Below are positions 34,200-42,073 of a DNA stretch of 64,000 nucleotides, piece by piece. Source of the stretch: Candidatus Rhodobacter oscarellae (lineage in GTDB: Bacteria; Pseudomonadota; Alphaproteobacteria; Rhodobacterales; Rhodobacteraceae). The translations under genes were made by a program, and so were the position numbers. Numbering within the stretch: the stretch's first letter is position 1; every line of letters starts with the position of its first letter. The notes beneath the pieces are model-generated. The model did not search any database. It worked only from the letters and a program-made list of their open reading frames with translations, and was not told the origin of the DNA. The stretch is taken from positions 2,723,773 to 2,787,772 of the forward strand of contig NZ_LFTY01000002.1 in NCBI RefSeq assembly GCF_001078595.1, written 5' to 3'.

Positions 34200-35353
34200 C
34201 TAGGTGTTGGCGCCGCCTGCGCCGAGCATAAGCGCGGCACGGCGAAGCGTTTTTCGGAGTAGCTTTTCGCCTTTTTCGGCGTCTTTAAGATCACCATAGA
34301 CAAGATGGTTCAGCGCGGTGTCAGTCGCCAGTCCAAGGCGCTGGATGACGGCGTCAATGTCGCCGGCGTTTTGGGACAGAAATACTGTTTTACCCAGCGC
34401 CCCACTCGTATGGACCGTTCCTAGTTTCCAGGCCATGTTGTCCGTAAGCTCGGTGATATCAAAAAAATTATGTCCACGGATTGGATCGACCGCGCTATGA
34501 CTTGTTGCCATTCAGCGGTAAGGACCCGCAGGATGCGCATACCCGACAAGTACTCCGACTGCGCTCCGGCAAGGGCCTTGCGCCGCTCCCGTTCAAGATA
34601 GTCAAAGATCCGCTGCCCCTTAAGTTTCACCCGTCCTGCCCCGACCACACGGATGCGTAGAACGTTGCGGACCAGTTCGAAGATACCGATGATCGTGTAA
34701 ACTGCCAGGATCCCTCCAAGGATGTATAGCAGCGTCATCGACGTGAACCAGTCGGGGATAGACTCATTTCGGGCGAAAAGTTCAGAGTTGTTGATTGCGA
34801 CGTTGAACCAAATCAGAAAAATCACGATCGACATCAGTGCCGGGAAAAGGAAGTACATCACCACCTCAAGCAAAAGCTTATAGATGGATTGGCGTTTCGA
34901 CAGGGTCGAGGTTTCAACGCGGCTATCGGCCAGGGTCATCATTCGGACATCGCTGATTGATAGGCGTTCAAACATGCGCGATAGGCGAAAATCGCTGTCC
35001 GGCTCGACATGAAACTTGCGTAGCCAGAGCCCGGTCATGCGCGGGGTCATGCAAGAGAAATAAGCGCGTGTCGCGACGATCAGACAGAACAATGCCGCAA
35101 GTATGATCCCGCCCACGCCGCCCGCGATAAAGCCAAAGGCCATGACGATAAGTTCAAAGATAAACCACAGCGCCACAAGGACCGCGGCTGCCCAGAATAC
35201 CCCAGCGATCCGCAACGCGCGTGTTTGCTCTACAAAGGACAGGTTTAGGGCGCCAAGGATAATCCGCTTGGTCACCCAAATCGCGGGCGCCAAAATGATA
35301 AGGGCCAGAAATCCAATCGGAGTGAACAAGAATTGATCGCTGACATCTACCAT
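34200..35353 (-). CDS. multi-pass membrane protein with C-terminal TIR-like/Rossmann-type domain, split by a -1 frameshift at T7
   Basis: The first frame (ATG 35353, stop at 34421) gives about 310 residues. Its N-terminal half has two or three membrane helices (about residues 8-25, 48-80 and 80-96). Another pair lies in the middle (VVMYFLFPALMSIVIFLIWF and TLLYILGGILAVYTIIGIFELV). Just before its stop it reads VDIIFLISPS at a run of seven A (plus strand 34461-34467). The -1 frame continues instead as FFDITELTDNMAWKLGTV...LGAGGANT to 34200. The join restores a hydrophobic strand, acidic residue and WxL pattern like TIR or deoxyribosyltransferase-type domains. The slip site reads T TTT TTG. The gene is visibly AT-richer than its neighbours. 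The function is unknown, and programmed shifting, mutation or sequencing error are all possible. Confidence 0.6.
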
Positions 35354-35721
35354 CAATTACCTCGGCGTGGTGCGGCGATGTCCGCCTTGAGTTCATGCGG
35401 CTCCAGCGGGTCCAGCCAGGGGTTGCGGTAGAGCTTGTCGTGGCTCTCCACGCCAATCTCGAAGGTGCAGTCGGTCACCGGCCGGGCCACGCAGAGGATC
35501 ACATAGCCGTTGCCCAGCTGGCGGTTGTTCAGCGCGACCTGACGGCGCTGGTCCACCTCGCCCTCGGTCAGCTTGGCCGCGCAGGTGATGCAGCCGCCGT
35601 ATTTGCAGCCATAGGGCAGGTCCACGCCCTGCTCGCGCAGGGTGTCCAGCAGCGGGCGGCGCGCCTCGACCTTGTATTGGGCGTAGTCGCGGTTCGCGAG
35701 CGTTATGGTGACCGTGCTCAT
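35353..35721 (-). CDS. 2Fe-2S ferredoxin, plant type
   Basis: This 122-aa ferredoxin has the cluster motif GCKYGGCITC (C39, C44, C47) with the fourth ligand C77 in VILCVARP. It is predicted to shuttle electrons to an oxygenase or other redox partner in the cytoplasm. It follows the methanethiol oxidase gene by 61 bases on the same strand and its stop overlaps the start of the membrane-protein gene (TGATG). Its natural partner is not obvious. A role with the Rieske oxygenases 3 kb away is possible but unproven. Confidence 0.93.
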   Translation of the reverse strand: MSTVTITLANRDYAQYKVEARRPLLDTLREQGVDLPYGCKYGGCITCAAKLTEGEVDQRRQVALNNRQLGNGYVILCVARPVTDCTFEIGVESHDKLYRNPWLDPLEPHELKADIAAPRRGN

Positions 35722-35782
35722 CGCGGATCCCCCGTCATGTTGGGCGTAGGATGGGGTTCTACCCCATCTTCCCCGCGGCGCC

Positions 35783-37129
35783 TCACAGCCAGATATCCGA
35801 CGTGCAATCCCCGCCCGGATAGCGCGTCTCGTGGCAGCGGCTGGGCCCGTTCGGCTCCTTGCCGAAATCCACCACGAAATCCTCGTTGATCTTCATGCCT
35901 CCATTCTCGGTGTCGCAATCCACCATCAGCATCACGCCGCCATTGGTGCGGATCTCGGGGTAGAACTGGTTGTCCCAGGTCGAGAACAGCGAGGTCGTCA
36001 CATAGAGCCGCTTGCCGTCCAGGCTCATCTGGATCATCTGCGGCCCGCCGGTGACCTTGCAGCCGTTGACCTCGGGGGCGCGGCCCAAGAGCCCGCCCAT
36101 CCAGACCTGCCCCGTCAGCACCGGGTTATGCGGGTCGCTGATGTCATACTGCCTTATGTCGCCATGCAGCCAGTTGCAGAAGTAAAGGAACCGGTCGTCC
36201 ATCGACAGCAGGATCACCGAGATCACGCCGGGCACGGGGATCGGCCACTCGGGATGCGGCTCGTTCTCCACATCGATGATCTTCTCCCACTGCCATTCCC
36301 CCGCACCGTCCTTCCACCAATGGATGATGTTGGCGCTCAGCGCGGCGCCGACGAAGCCGTGGCTGGAGGCCGGTTCGTGGTGAAAGCGCACCTCTAGCGG
36401 CACCAGCCCGTCCTCGCCGAGATAGAAGGTCTGCTTGGGCTCCTTCTTCTCGAAGTCCCAGAAATGGATCTCGCGCCCGTATTTCAGGTGCCCGACCTCC
36501 TCTAGGTCGAAGCCCGGCATGAAGGTGTTCGGCGCGGCCCATTCGGACGAGACCATCACGTTGTGGCGCGGCTGGTACCAGAAGTCATAGCCGAACTTGA
36601 TGTCGCCCATGGAGCTCTCCCAGCGGCCGACGATCTCGAAATCCTTGTTCAGATGCAGGTAGCCGCCCGGCGCCTCGCCCTTGGCGTCGCCGAGCATCGA
36701 GATGATGATCTCGGAGCCCAGGCAGTGCACGGTGTGCGGTGCGGAGAGGTTGGTCTTGGCCTTGATCTCGGTCCCCTCGATCACCTTGTGCAGCACCGGG
36801 TTGCGCGGGTCGATCGTGTCGACGACATGGATGTTCGAGCTGCGCACGCCGGGCACCAGAAGGTAGCGCCGGGACATGCTGGAATCGTCATGGCAGGACG
36901 AGCAGGCGTTCCAGCCCATATGGTGCAGCTCGTCGCCGATGCCCGGCATCTCCAGCCGCGAGATCACTTGGGAATAGGTCGGGCTGTCGGGGTCGGCGTC
37001 GATGGTCACCAGATAGTCGGGCTTCTGGATGCCGGTGCCGGTATAGATGGCGATGGTGTAAAGCAGCTTCTCGCGCGGGGCCTGCATCGCCTCCGCCGGG
37101 CTGGCATAGCCGGGGCCGCAGCATTCCAT
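35783..37129 (-). CDS. mtoX: methanethiol oxidase (selenium-binding protein SBP56 family)
   Basis: This 448-aa protein belongs to the SBP56 family. Markers include GWNACSSCHDDSSMSRRYLLVPG near residue 75, APHTVHCLGSEIIISMLGD, HHEPASSHGFVGAALS and the C-terminal RCHETRYPGGDC. Bacterial members (MtoX) oxidise methanethiol to formaldehyde, sulfide and hydrogen peroxide, a step in DMSP breakdown by marine bacteria. The known bacterial enzyme is periplasmic, but no clear signal peptide is visible here. The start MECCGPGYASP at 37129 follows GGGAGGAC. Sulfur-handling genes (rhodanese, persulfide dioxygenase) lie downstream on the same strand, and a divergent IclR regulator lies upstream. Confidence 0.9.
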   Translation of the reverse strand: MECCGPGYASPAEAMQAPREKLLYTIAIYTGTGIQKPDYLVTIDADPDSPTYSQVISRLEMPGIGDELHHMGWNACSSCHDDSSMSRRYLLVPGVRSSNIHVVDTIDPRNPVLHKVIEGTEIKAKTNLSAPHTVHCLGSEIIISMLGDAKGEAPGGYLHLNKDFEIVGRWESSMGDIKFGYDFWYQPRHNVMVSSEWAAPNTFMPGFDLEEVGHLKYGREIHFWDFEKKEPKQTFYLGEDGLVPLEVRFHHEPASSHGFVGAALSANIIHWWKDGAGEWQWEKIIDVENEPHPEWPIPVPGVISVILLSMDDRFLYFCNWLHGDIRQYDISDPHNPVLTGQVWMGGLLGRAPEVNGCKVTGGPQMIQMSLDGKRLYVTTSLFSTWDNQFYPEIRTNGGVMLMVDCDTENGGMKINEDFVVDFGKEPNGPSRCHETRYPGGDCTSDIWL

Positions 37130-37209
37130 TCCGTGTCCTCCCGCGATTCGTCCTGCGGCGATCCTAGTGCGTCTTGCCTTTCGAAACAACTGTCCGTATT
37201 TTGAGACAT

Positions 37210-37959
37210 ATGCACCTGGACCGCCTCGCCCACATCCTCGAAACCGTCGCCTCCGCGGGGCGCCCCGTTGCCGCGGCCGCGATCTATAAGGCCACCGGCC
37301 TGCCCCGCCCCACGGCGTATCGGCTGCTGCAAAGCCTGACCGAGCACCGGCTGCTGGACGCGGTGGAGGGCGGCTACCTGGTTGGCGCGCGGCTGACGCG
37401 CATCGCGCTGATGGGGCAGTCGGATCAGGACGTGTCCCGCTTGGCAGAGCCCGCGATGCGGCAGGCGGCGCGGGACCTCGGCGAGGCGGTGTTCTTGGCG
37501 CGCTTCCGCGAGGCCGGGGTGGAGATCATCCGGGTGGAGCTGCCCGCGGACCCGGCGCGCTCCTACATGCATCCCGGGCTGGGCGTTCGGCCCATGCATG
37601 CCTGCAGCTGCTCCAAGGCCATCGCGGCCTTCGCGGACGAGGCGTTCCGGCAGAGCATCGTGGACGGGCCGATGCGCGACTATACCGAGCACACCAAGAC
37701 GGACCCCGCCGCGATCGCCCGGGAGTTCCTGGCGATCCAGAGCTGCGGCTACGCCGAATGCGTACAAGAGATCGAGCTGGGCGTGTCCTCCGTCGCGGCG
37801 CCCATCCGCGTGGGCCCGGTGGGCGCGCCCTTCAGCGTAGGCGCCACGGGGCCGGTGCGCCGATTCACCGAGCCGCGCCGCGCCGAAATCGGGCGCCAGC
37901 TGATCGATGTGGGGCAGAAAATCGCCGCCGCGCTGCAGCTGGACCGCGAGGCCGCCTAG
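37210..37959 (+). CDS. IclR-family transcriptional regulator
   Basis: This 249-aa protein has an N-terminal winged helix (LDRLAHILETVASAG, ATGLPRPTAYRLLQSLTEHRLL, residues 3-57) and the C-terminal IclR effector-binding domain (HPGLGVRPMHACSCSKAIAAF). It diverges from mtoX with only 80 bases between the starts, so it probably controls the methanethiol-oxidase operon and itself. The ligand is unknown. An in-frame ATG lies 36 bases upstream, but the domain begins at the ATG at 37210. Confidence 0.9.
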   Translation: MHLDRLAHILETVASAGRPVAAAAIYKATGLPRPTAYRLLQSLTEHRLLDAVEGGYLVGARLTRIALMGQSDQDVSRLAEPAMRQAARDLGEAVFLARFREAGVEIIRVELPADPARSYMHPGLGVRPMHACSCSKAIAAFADEAFRQSIVDGPMRDYTEHTKTDPAAIAREFLAIQSCGYAECVQEIELGVSSVAAPIRVGPVGAPFSVGATGPVRRFTEPRRAEIGRQLIDVGQKIAAALQLDREAA

Positions 37960-38045
37960 GGCGCGTTGCGATAAGAAGCCAAAGACCACCAACCGCACGC
38001 ATTTTCCCATTGTACCCGCGCCCTCTTGGCCCTAGAACCGCCGGT

Positions 38046-38135
38046 GGAGACGTGGCCGAGTGGTCGAAGGCGCTCCCCTGCTAAGGGAGTAGGCGAGGAA
38101 TCGTCTCGAGGGTTCGAATCCCTTCGTCTCCGCCA
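38046..38135 (+). tRNA. tRNA-Ser (anticodon GCU)
   Basis: The acceptor stem GGAGACG (38046-38052) pairs with CGTCTCC (38125-38131). The anticodon stem CTCCC/GGGAG encloses loop CTGCTAA with anticodon GCT at 38080-38082. A long variable arm, the T-arm GGTTCGAATCC and an encoded CCA are present. The long variable arm is typical of serine tRNAs. The AGC/AGU reading follows from the anticodon. Confidence 0.97.
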
Positions 38136-38193
38136 CTTGCTCAACATAGTCGTCGAGATCGCCTAAGACCTTGAAGGGTAAGGTGGTTTTTGC

Positions 38194-38217
38194 GGTTCGA
38201 AACCCTTTGTTTCGGGC
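38194..38217 (+). repeat. degenerate copy of the tRNA-Ser 3' end (att-like remnant?)
   Basis: This 24-base stretch matches the tRNA segment 38111-38134 at 19 of 24 positions, beginning with an identical GGTTCGAA. It lies 60 bases after the tRNA, at the edge of the apparently acquired segment. Such partial copies are left by integration of elements at tRNA 3' ends. No integrase gene and no second copy near 48-50 kb were found. The rest of the gap (38136-38395) shows no gene. Confidence 0.35.
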
Positions 38218-38395
38218 GTATGGGATTGGCGCGTCAGACAGCAGCAGGGTGCTGCGCCATCGAGCGCGCCGAAAATCTTGCTTGGGTCTCTTGTCACTGA
38301 TGAGTATGTGGTCTCTTCTTAATGGAAACAGGCGCGGCTATGGCGCAGATGTTTCGGCCAGAGATGCCTGACGGATCGACGAGGACTTATACCGG

Positions 38396-39451
38396 ATGTT
38401 TCTGCCAGTTGATCATGCGCAACACGACAACGATCTGCCGAAAAATTGCACTTTTGCCCCGAATGACTGGCGCATCCTGTCTGGCTTTTGGCATCCGGTC
38501 GCCTTTGCCCATGACATCACGGACGCCCCCGTTGCAGCGCGGCTTTTGGATGTCGACTTGGTCATTTGGCGAACAAAGGACGGCGTCTCTGCCGCGCGGG
38601 ATCTATGCCCCCATCGCGGGACGCGCCTAAGCGCTGGACGGGTTGATGATGGTATACTGATTTGTCCCATGCACGGGCTGCATTTTGATGGCTCTGGACA
38701 ATGCACCAAAATCCCGTCGAATCCTGACCAAAACGCGCGCGTATCACCGCGCCTTCGCCTGCAATCATTGCGGGTCGAAGAGCGCTATGGAATTGTCTGG
38801 ACCTGTCTTGCCGCGACGCCGACCTGGCCGCTGCCAGAGTGGCCTGGGGTTGGGGATGACAGCCTTAAAAAGATCTTCATGCCCCCAGACACATGGGCAG
38901 CCGCCGCCAGCCGCCATGTCGAAAACTTCAACGATGTTGCGCATTTTCCCTGGGTGCATGTGAACACGTTCGGCGGCGACGAAAACGACCGCATCCCGCC
39001 CTATGATGTTCATGAGACCGGCCACGGGCTGACGTTTGACCTTGGCTACGACGAAGGGTTCAACCGCTTTCCCGACGACGTCCCCGGCGACACCCGCCAT
39101 GTGGTCTATACCTATGAGCTCACTTTTCCGTTCTCGACGATCCTGATCATCCGCCCCAATGACAGCTGGTATGTCCAGTATTTCGCAGACACCGTTTGCC
39201 CTGTATCCGCCCATGAGACGAAGATCTTTCAGGTGGCCACGGATACGACTGGCGCCCCGGACGAGGCGTTCTTGATCAAAGAAAGCATGATGATCAACAA
39301 TGAGGACAAGCCATTGGTGGAAAACCAGCACCCCGAAGACCTCCCGTTGGGGATCATGGACGAGGTGCATATTCCAGCAGACCGGATGTCAGTGGCGTAT
39401 CGGCGGGCTTTGGTGGACAAATTCGGCCTCGGCGCGCCTCTGAGCAGTTAG
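38396..39451 (+). CDS. Rieske non-haem iron oxygenase, N-demethylase-like (NdmA/NdmB type)
   Basis: This 351-aa oxygenase has an N-terminal Rieske cluster (C71 and H73 in CPHRG; C90 and H93 in CPMHG) and the mononuclear iron site NFNDVAHFPWVH (D180, H183, H188). The length and short C-terminal domain (MINNEDKPLVENQHP, then MSVAYRRALVDKFG) fit the VanA/NdmA/NdmB group of demethylases, not large ring-hydroxylating dioxygenases. It is predicted to remove a methyl group as formaldehyde, using electrons from a separate reductase. It opens a gene set with purine transport and guanine deaminase. A methylated purine is therefore the favoured substrate, by inference. No strong ribosome-binding site precedes the ATG. 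Confidence 0.8.
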   Translation: MFLPVDHAQHDNDLPKNCTFAPNDWRILSGFWHPVAFAHDITDAPVAARLLDVDLVIWRTKDGVSAARDLCPHRGTRLSAGRVDDGILICPMHGLHFDGSGQCTKIPSNPDQNARVSPRLRLQSLRVEERYGIVWTCLAATPTWPLPEWPGVGDDSLKKIFMPPDTWAAAASRHVENFNDVAHFPWVHVNTFGGDENDRIPPYDVHETGHGLTFDLGYDEGFNRFPDDVPGDTRHVVYTYELTFPFSTILIIRPNDSWYVQYFADTVCPVSAHETKIFQVATDTTGAPDEAFLIKESMMINNEDKPLVENQHPEDLPLGIMDEVHIPADRMSVAYRRALVDKFGLGAPLSS

Positions 39452-39460
39452 GGGAATTCT

Positions 39461-39793
39461 GTGAATCAGGCGGATGACCTAAGACACCTGCGCCGTTCGA
39501 ATGCGCTCGCGGATGCGGCTGTGACCGCGGTGCAAATCTGGTTGGGCGGCGTGTTTGCACCGGAGAGCTTTGTCGGCTGGATATGCCACCGCGCTCGGCT
39601 GTTGGATCTGGCTGGATCGGTGAAGGCGCAAGGCAATACGGATATGTACATCCATGTGCAGGGCCCGCAGCCCATGATTGATGCCATGGAAATGGCCTGC
39701 AGCCTTGGCCCGATGGACGCAAATGTCGAAAGAATCGAGGTGCGCTCTATGGCGCCCAACCCGCGGCTGACGGGCTTCGAAGTGCTTGGGTAG
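39461..39793 (+). CDS. acylphosphatase-like protein lacking the catalytic Arg and Asn
   Basis: This 110-aa protein begins at a GTG with a clear AGGGGAA ribosome-binding site, nine bases after the oxygenase stop. Its core (AVQIWLGGVFAPESFVGWI, HRARLLDLAGSVKAQG, MYIHVQGPQPMIDAMEMA, SLGPMDANVERIEV) follows the acylphosphatase fold. The canonical catalytic arginine of the GVGFR loop and the asparagine of GWVRN are replaced here (by WI and by SVKAQ). It is thus probably not an acylphosphatase enzyme and may be a ligand-binding or assembly factor for the oxygenase cluster. The fold assignment rests on pattern reading only. Confidence 0.6.
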   Translation: MNQADDLRHLRRSNALADAAVTAVQIWLGGVFAPESFVGWICHRARLLDLAGSVKAQGNTDMYIHVQGPQPMIDAMEMACSLGPMDANVERIEVRSMAPNPRLTGFEVLG

Positions 39794-39930
39794 CGCCTGC
39801 GTTTTGCTCATTTGTTGACCGATCGCATGGATTTTGAGCAGATGCCTTGGGGCGGGTCTGTTTCTCGCATCGCGTCTCTTTTCTTCGCCTCAAAAATAGT
39901 AAGCATGAGAAGGAAGTGGACGGGACGACA

Positions 39931-40575
39931 ATGCTAACGGCACCGGTGGGTTTAATACGTGACCTGGACCCGAAACGGGTGATGCGGGCACAGGTAAATG
40001 GTCAAGACCTTGTGGTCTGGCGCGCCAGCAATGGCGATATCTCGGCGTGGGACAACCGCTGTCCACATCGCGGCATGGCGCTCAGTCACGGGTTCGTGCG
40101 GGGCAACGATCTGGCCTGTCTTTATCATGGCTGGCACTACGGCGGCACTGGCGTGTGCCGGTATATCCCCGCCCATCCTGAACTAGATCCCCCCAAAACG
40201 ATCAAGGCAACGGTGTTTTCTGTGGCCATAGCGGACGGGGTCATTTGGGTGAATACGCAAGGCGCGGCAGAGCCTGCGCCGGTTCCGATGGCCAGCCAGC
40301 CTTTGCGCAGCTTCCATGTTGTATCCCATTCCGAAAGCCTGGCCCGTGCATGCCGGACGGTGGCCTTTGAGGGGGCTTTCCCTGAGCAACTTGAACAGGG
40401 GCTTTACCAATTGGGCGCGCGGCAAGTCTTCTTATTGGAGAACCCGTTGGACCAGGGACGTCTTCAGATCACAGCGCTCGCTGACGCGGATGCGACGCCG
40501 GAAGGCTGCGCCGCCCTGTCGCGTTGGTGCGAGGCTGTGCGACGGTCGGCCCAGGAAGAGAAGGTGGCCGCATGA
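39931..40575 (+). CDS. stand-alone Rieske [2Fe-2S] protein (NdmD N-terminal-domain-like)
   Basis: This 214-aa protein carries one Rieske cluster (C44 and H46 in CPHRGMALSHG; C63 and H66 in CLYHGWHY) in its first 110 residues. No iron-oxygenase site follows. The remaining 100 residues are unassigned. Segments such as MRAQVNGQDLVVWR and CRYIPAHPELDPPKT resemble the extra Rieske domain at the N terminus of NdmD, the reductase of caffeine-degrading pseudomonads. Its stop overlaps the start of a Rieske-less oxygenase by four bases, so it is very likely that oxygenase's electron-transfer partner. ATG 39931 is chosen, and GTG 39916 is also possible. Confidence 0.75.
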   Translation: MLTAPVGLIRDLDPKRVMRAQVNGQDLVVWRASNGDISAWDNRCPHRGMALSHGFVRGNDLACLYHGWHYGGTGVCRYIPAHPELDPPKTIKATVFSVAIADGVIWVNTQGAAEPAPVPMASQPLRSFHVVSHSESLARACRTVAFEGAFPEQLEQGLYQLGARQVFLLENPLDQGRLQITALADADATPEGCAALSRWCEAVRRSAQEEKVAA

Positions 40576-41414
40576 GCCGCGCCTATGCCCTGAACGATTG
40601 GTACGCGGTAGCCGATGCACAAGTTTTGGCCCGCGGACCGCGCCGCACGATGCTGCTCGACCAAGAGGTGACTGTGTCGGGCACAACGGATGACCTACGG
40701 GTGATTGATGCCGAAGGGTCCGCCTATCCCGCGCAATTCAGATACGGTCATGTCTGGACATCTCTGGGCGACGCTCCGCGCCCTTTGTTTGATATTCCCG
40801 AAGCGGACGAGCCCGGCAGGCGGCTGGTGCCTTGCGGCGTTGTCCGCGTGAAATGCTCGCCTTTGCGGGCGGTGGAGAACTTTCTCGATATCGCGCATTT
40901 TCCGTTTGTGCATACCGGCATTTTGGGCAGCGAGCCGCATACGGAAGTGGCCCCCTATAAGGCCGAAATCCGCGATGACGTGGATGAGGTTTGGGCGACC
41001 AAGATCAGCTTTTACCAACCCCAAGCCGCCAAGAGCGCCGAAGCCGGAGGCGATACGCAATACTTGTACCGCGTGGCCGCGCCCACCACCGCCGTGCTGT
41101 ACAAGACCTGCCCGCCCAAGCCCGAAGCGATGGATGTCATCGCGATTTTCGTCCAGCCTCGGACGGAGACGGAATGCGACGTCTGGCCTTGGATGGCGCT
41201 CTATGATGACGTGTCGGCTTTTGCCGGGTTGGTTCAGTTCCAGCAGGAAATCTTCTTGCAAGACCGCTCTATCTTGGAAAACCAGCGCCCCGTGAAACTG
41301 CCACTTGATCCGAAAATGGAGATACCGACGCGGGCGGATTTGACCTCAATCGCGTACCGTCGGTGGCTGAAATCCAAAGGCGCGTTCTACGGCGCGTTGA
41401 CCGAGGACGCATGA
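40572..41414 (+). CDS. Rieske-less non-haem iron oxygenase (NdmC-like N-demethylase)
   Basis: This 280-aa protein has the mononuclear iron motif NFLDIAHFPFVHTG (D106, H109, H114) and the C-terminal pattern ILENQRPVKLP...SIAYRRWLKSKG shared with the oxygenase at 38.4 kb. It has no CxH...CxxH Rieske cluster anywhere. NdmC, the N7-demethylase component in Pseudomonas putida CBB5, is exactly of this type and borrows a Rieske domain from NdmD while bound to NdmE. Here the preceding gene supplies a Rieske domain and the next gene a GST-like protein. Start and stop overlap both neighbours by four bases. The substrate is inferred, not shown. Confidence 0.75.
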   Translation: MSRAYALNDWYAVADAQVLARGPRRTMLLDQEVTVSGTTDDLRVIDAEGSAYPAQFRYGHVWTSLGDAPRPLFDIPEADEPGRRLVPCGVVRVKCSPLRAVENFLDIAHFPFVHTGILGSEPHTEVAPYKAEIRDDVDEVWATKISFYQPQAAKSAEAGGDTQYLYRVAAPTTAVLYKTCPPKPEAMDVIAIFVQPRTETECDVWPWMALYDDVSAFAGLVQFQQEIFLQDRSILENQRPVKLPLDPKMEIPTRADLTSIAYRRWLKSKGAFYGALTEDA

Positions 41415-42073
41415 GCCAGTTTACCCTGTATGACTACGTGCTTTCGGGCAATTGCTACAAGATCCGCCTGATGGCGGGTTTGCTGAACGTCGCCTATGAC
41501 ACGGTGCCCGTGGATTTTTATCCGGGGCTTGAGCATCGCGGAGAGGCGATGCGCGCGCTGAACCCTTCGGGGACATTACCCGTGCTTGTGGCGGGAGAAC
41601 TGATTCTGTCCGAGACGCAATCGATGCTGGGATGGCTTGCGGCAAGCTTCGATCGCAGCGGCATGTGGTATCCGGTCTCGGATGCGGGCCTGCATGCGCA
41701 AGTTCTGCAATGGCTGGGGTTTTCGGCGCGCCTTACAGCGAGTGTCGGCGCCGCCCGTTTGAACGCCATGCTTGATTGGCCCACGGATATCGAGACCGTG
41801 CGTGGCGCGGCGCGCAAAGACCTTGATGAACTGGAGGTGCTTTTGACGGACCGCGTGTTTGCCGGGCAAACTTGGCTTGTTGGCGACGGGCCGACCATCG
41901 CGGATATCGCCTGTTTTCCGTATGTGGCGCTCAGCCCCGATGCGGGGTTCGAACATGACGGATATCCCGCAATTCGCAATTGGCTTTATGCCGTGCGCAG
42001 CCTGCCTGGTTTCGTGACCATGCCCGGCATTCATCCGCTGCACGAATTGCGCGAGGCCGAGAGCGATGGTTGA
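41411..42073 (+). CDS. glutathione S-transferase-like protein (NdmE-like structural partner)
   Basis: This 220-aa protein has a thioredoxin-like N-terminal domain (TLYDYVLSGNCYKIRLM, NPSGTLPVLV, LSETQSMLGWLA) and an alpha-helical C-terminal GST domain with WLVGDGPTIADIACFPYV. It fits either a true glutathione transferase or NdmE, the GST-like subunit that holds NdmC and NdmD together. The position directly after the Rieske-less oxygenase, with ATGA coupling, favours the structural role. Its stop overlaps the ABC ATPase start by eight bases. Confidence 0.82.
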   Translation: MSQFTLYDYVLSGNCYKIRLMAGLLNVAYDTVPVDFYPGLEHRGEAMRALNPSGTLPVLVAGELILSETQSMLGWLAASFDRSGMWYPVSDAGLHAQVLQWLGFSARLTASVGAARLNAMLDWPTDIETVRGAARKDLDELEVLLTDRVFAGQTWLVGDGPTIADIACFPYVALSPDAGFEHDGYPAIRNWLYAVRSLPGFVTMPGIHPLHELREAESDG

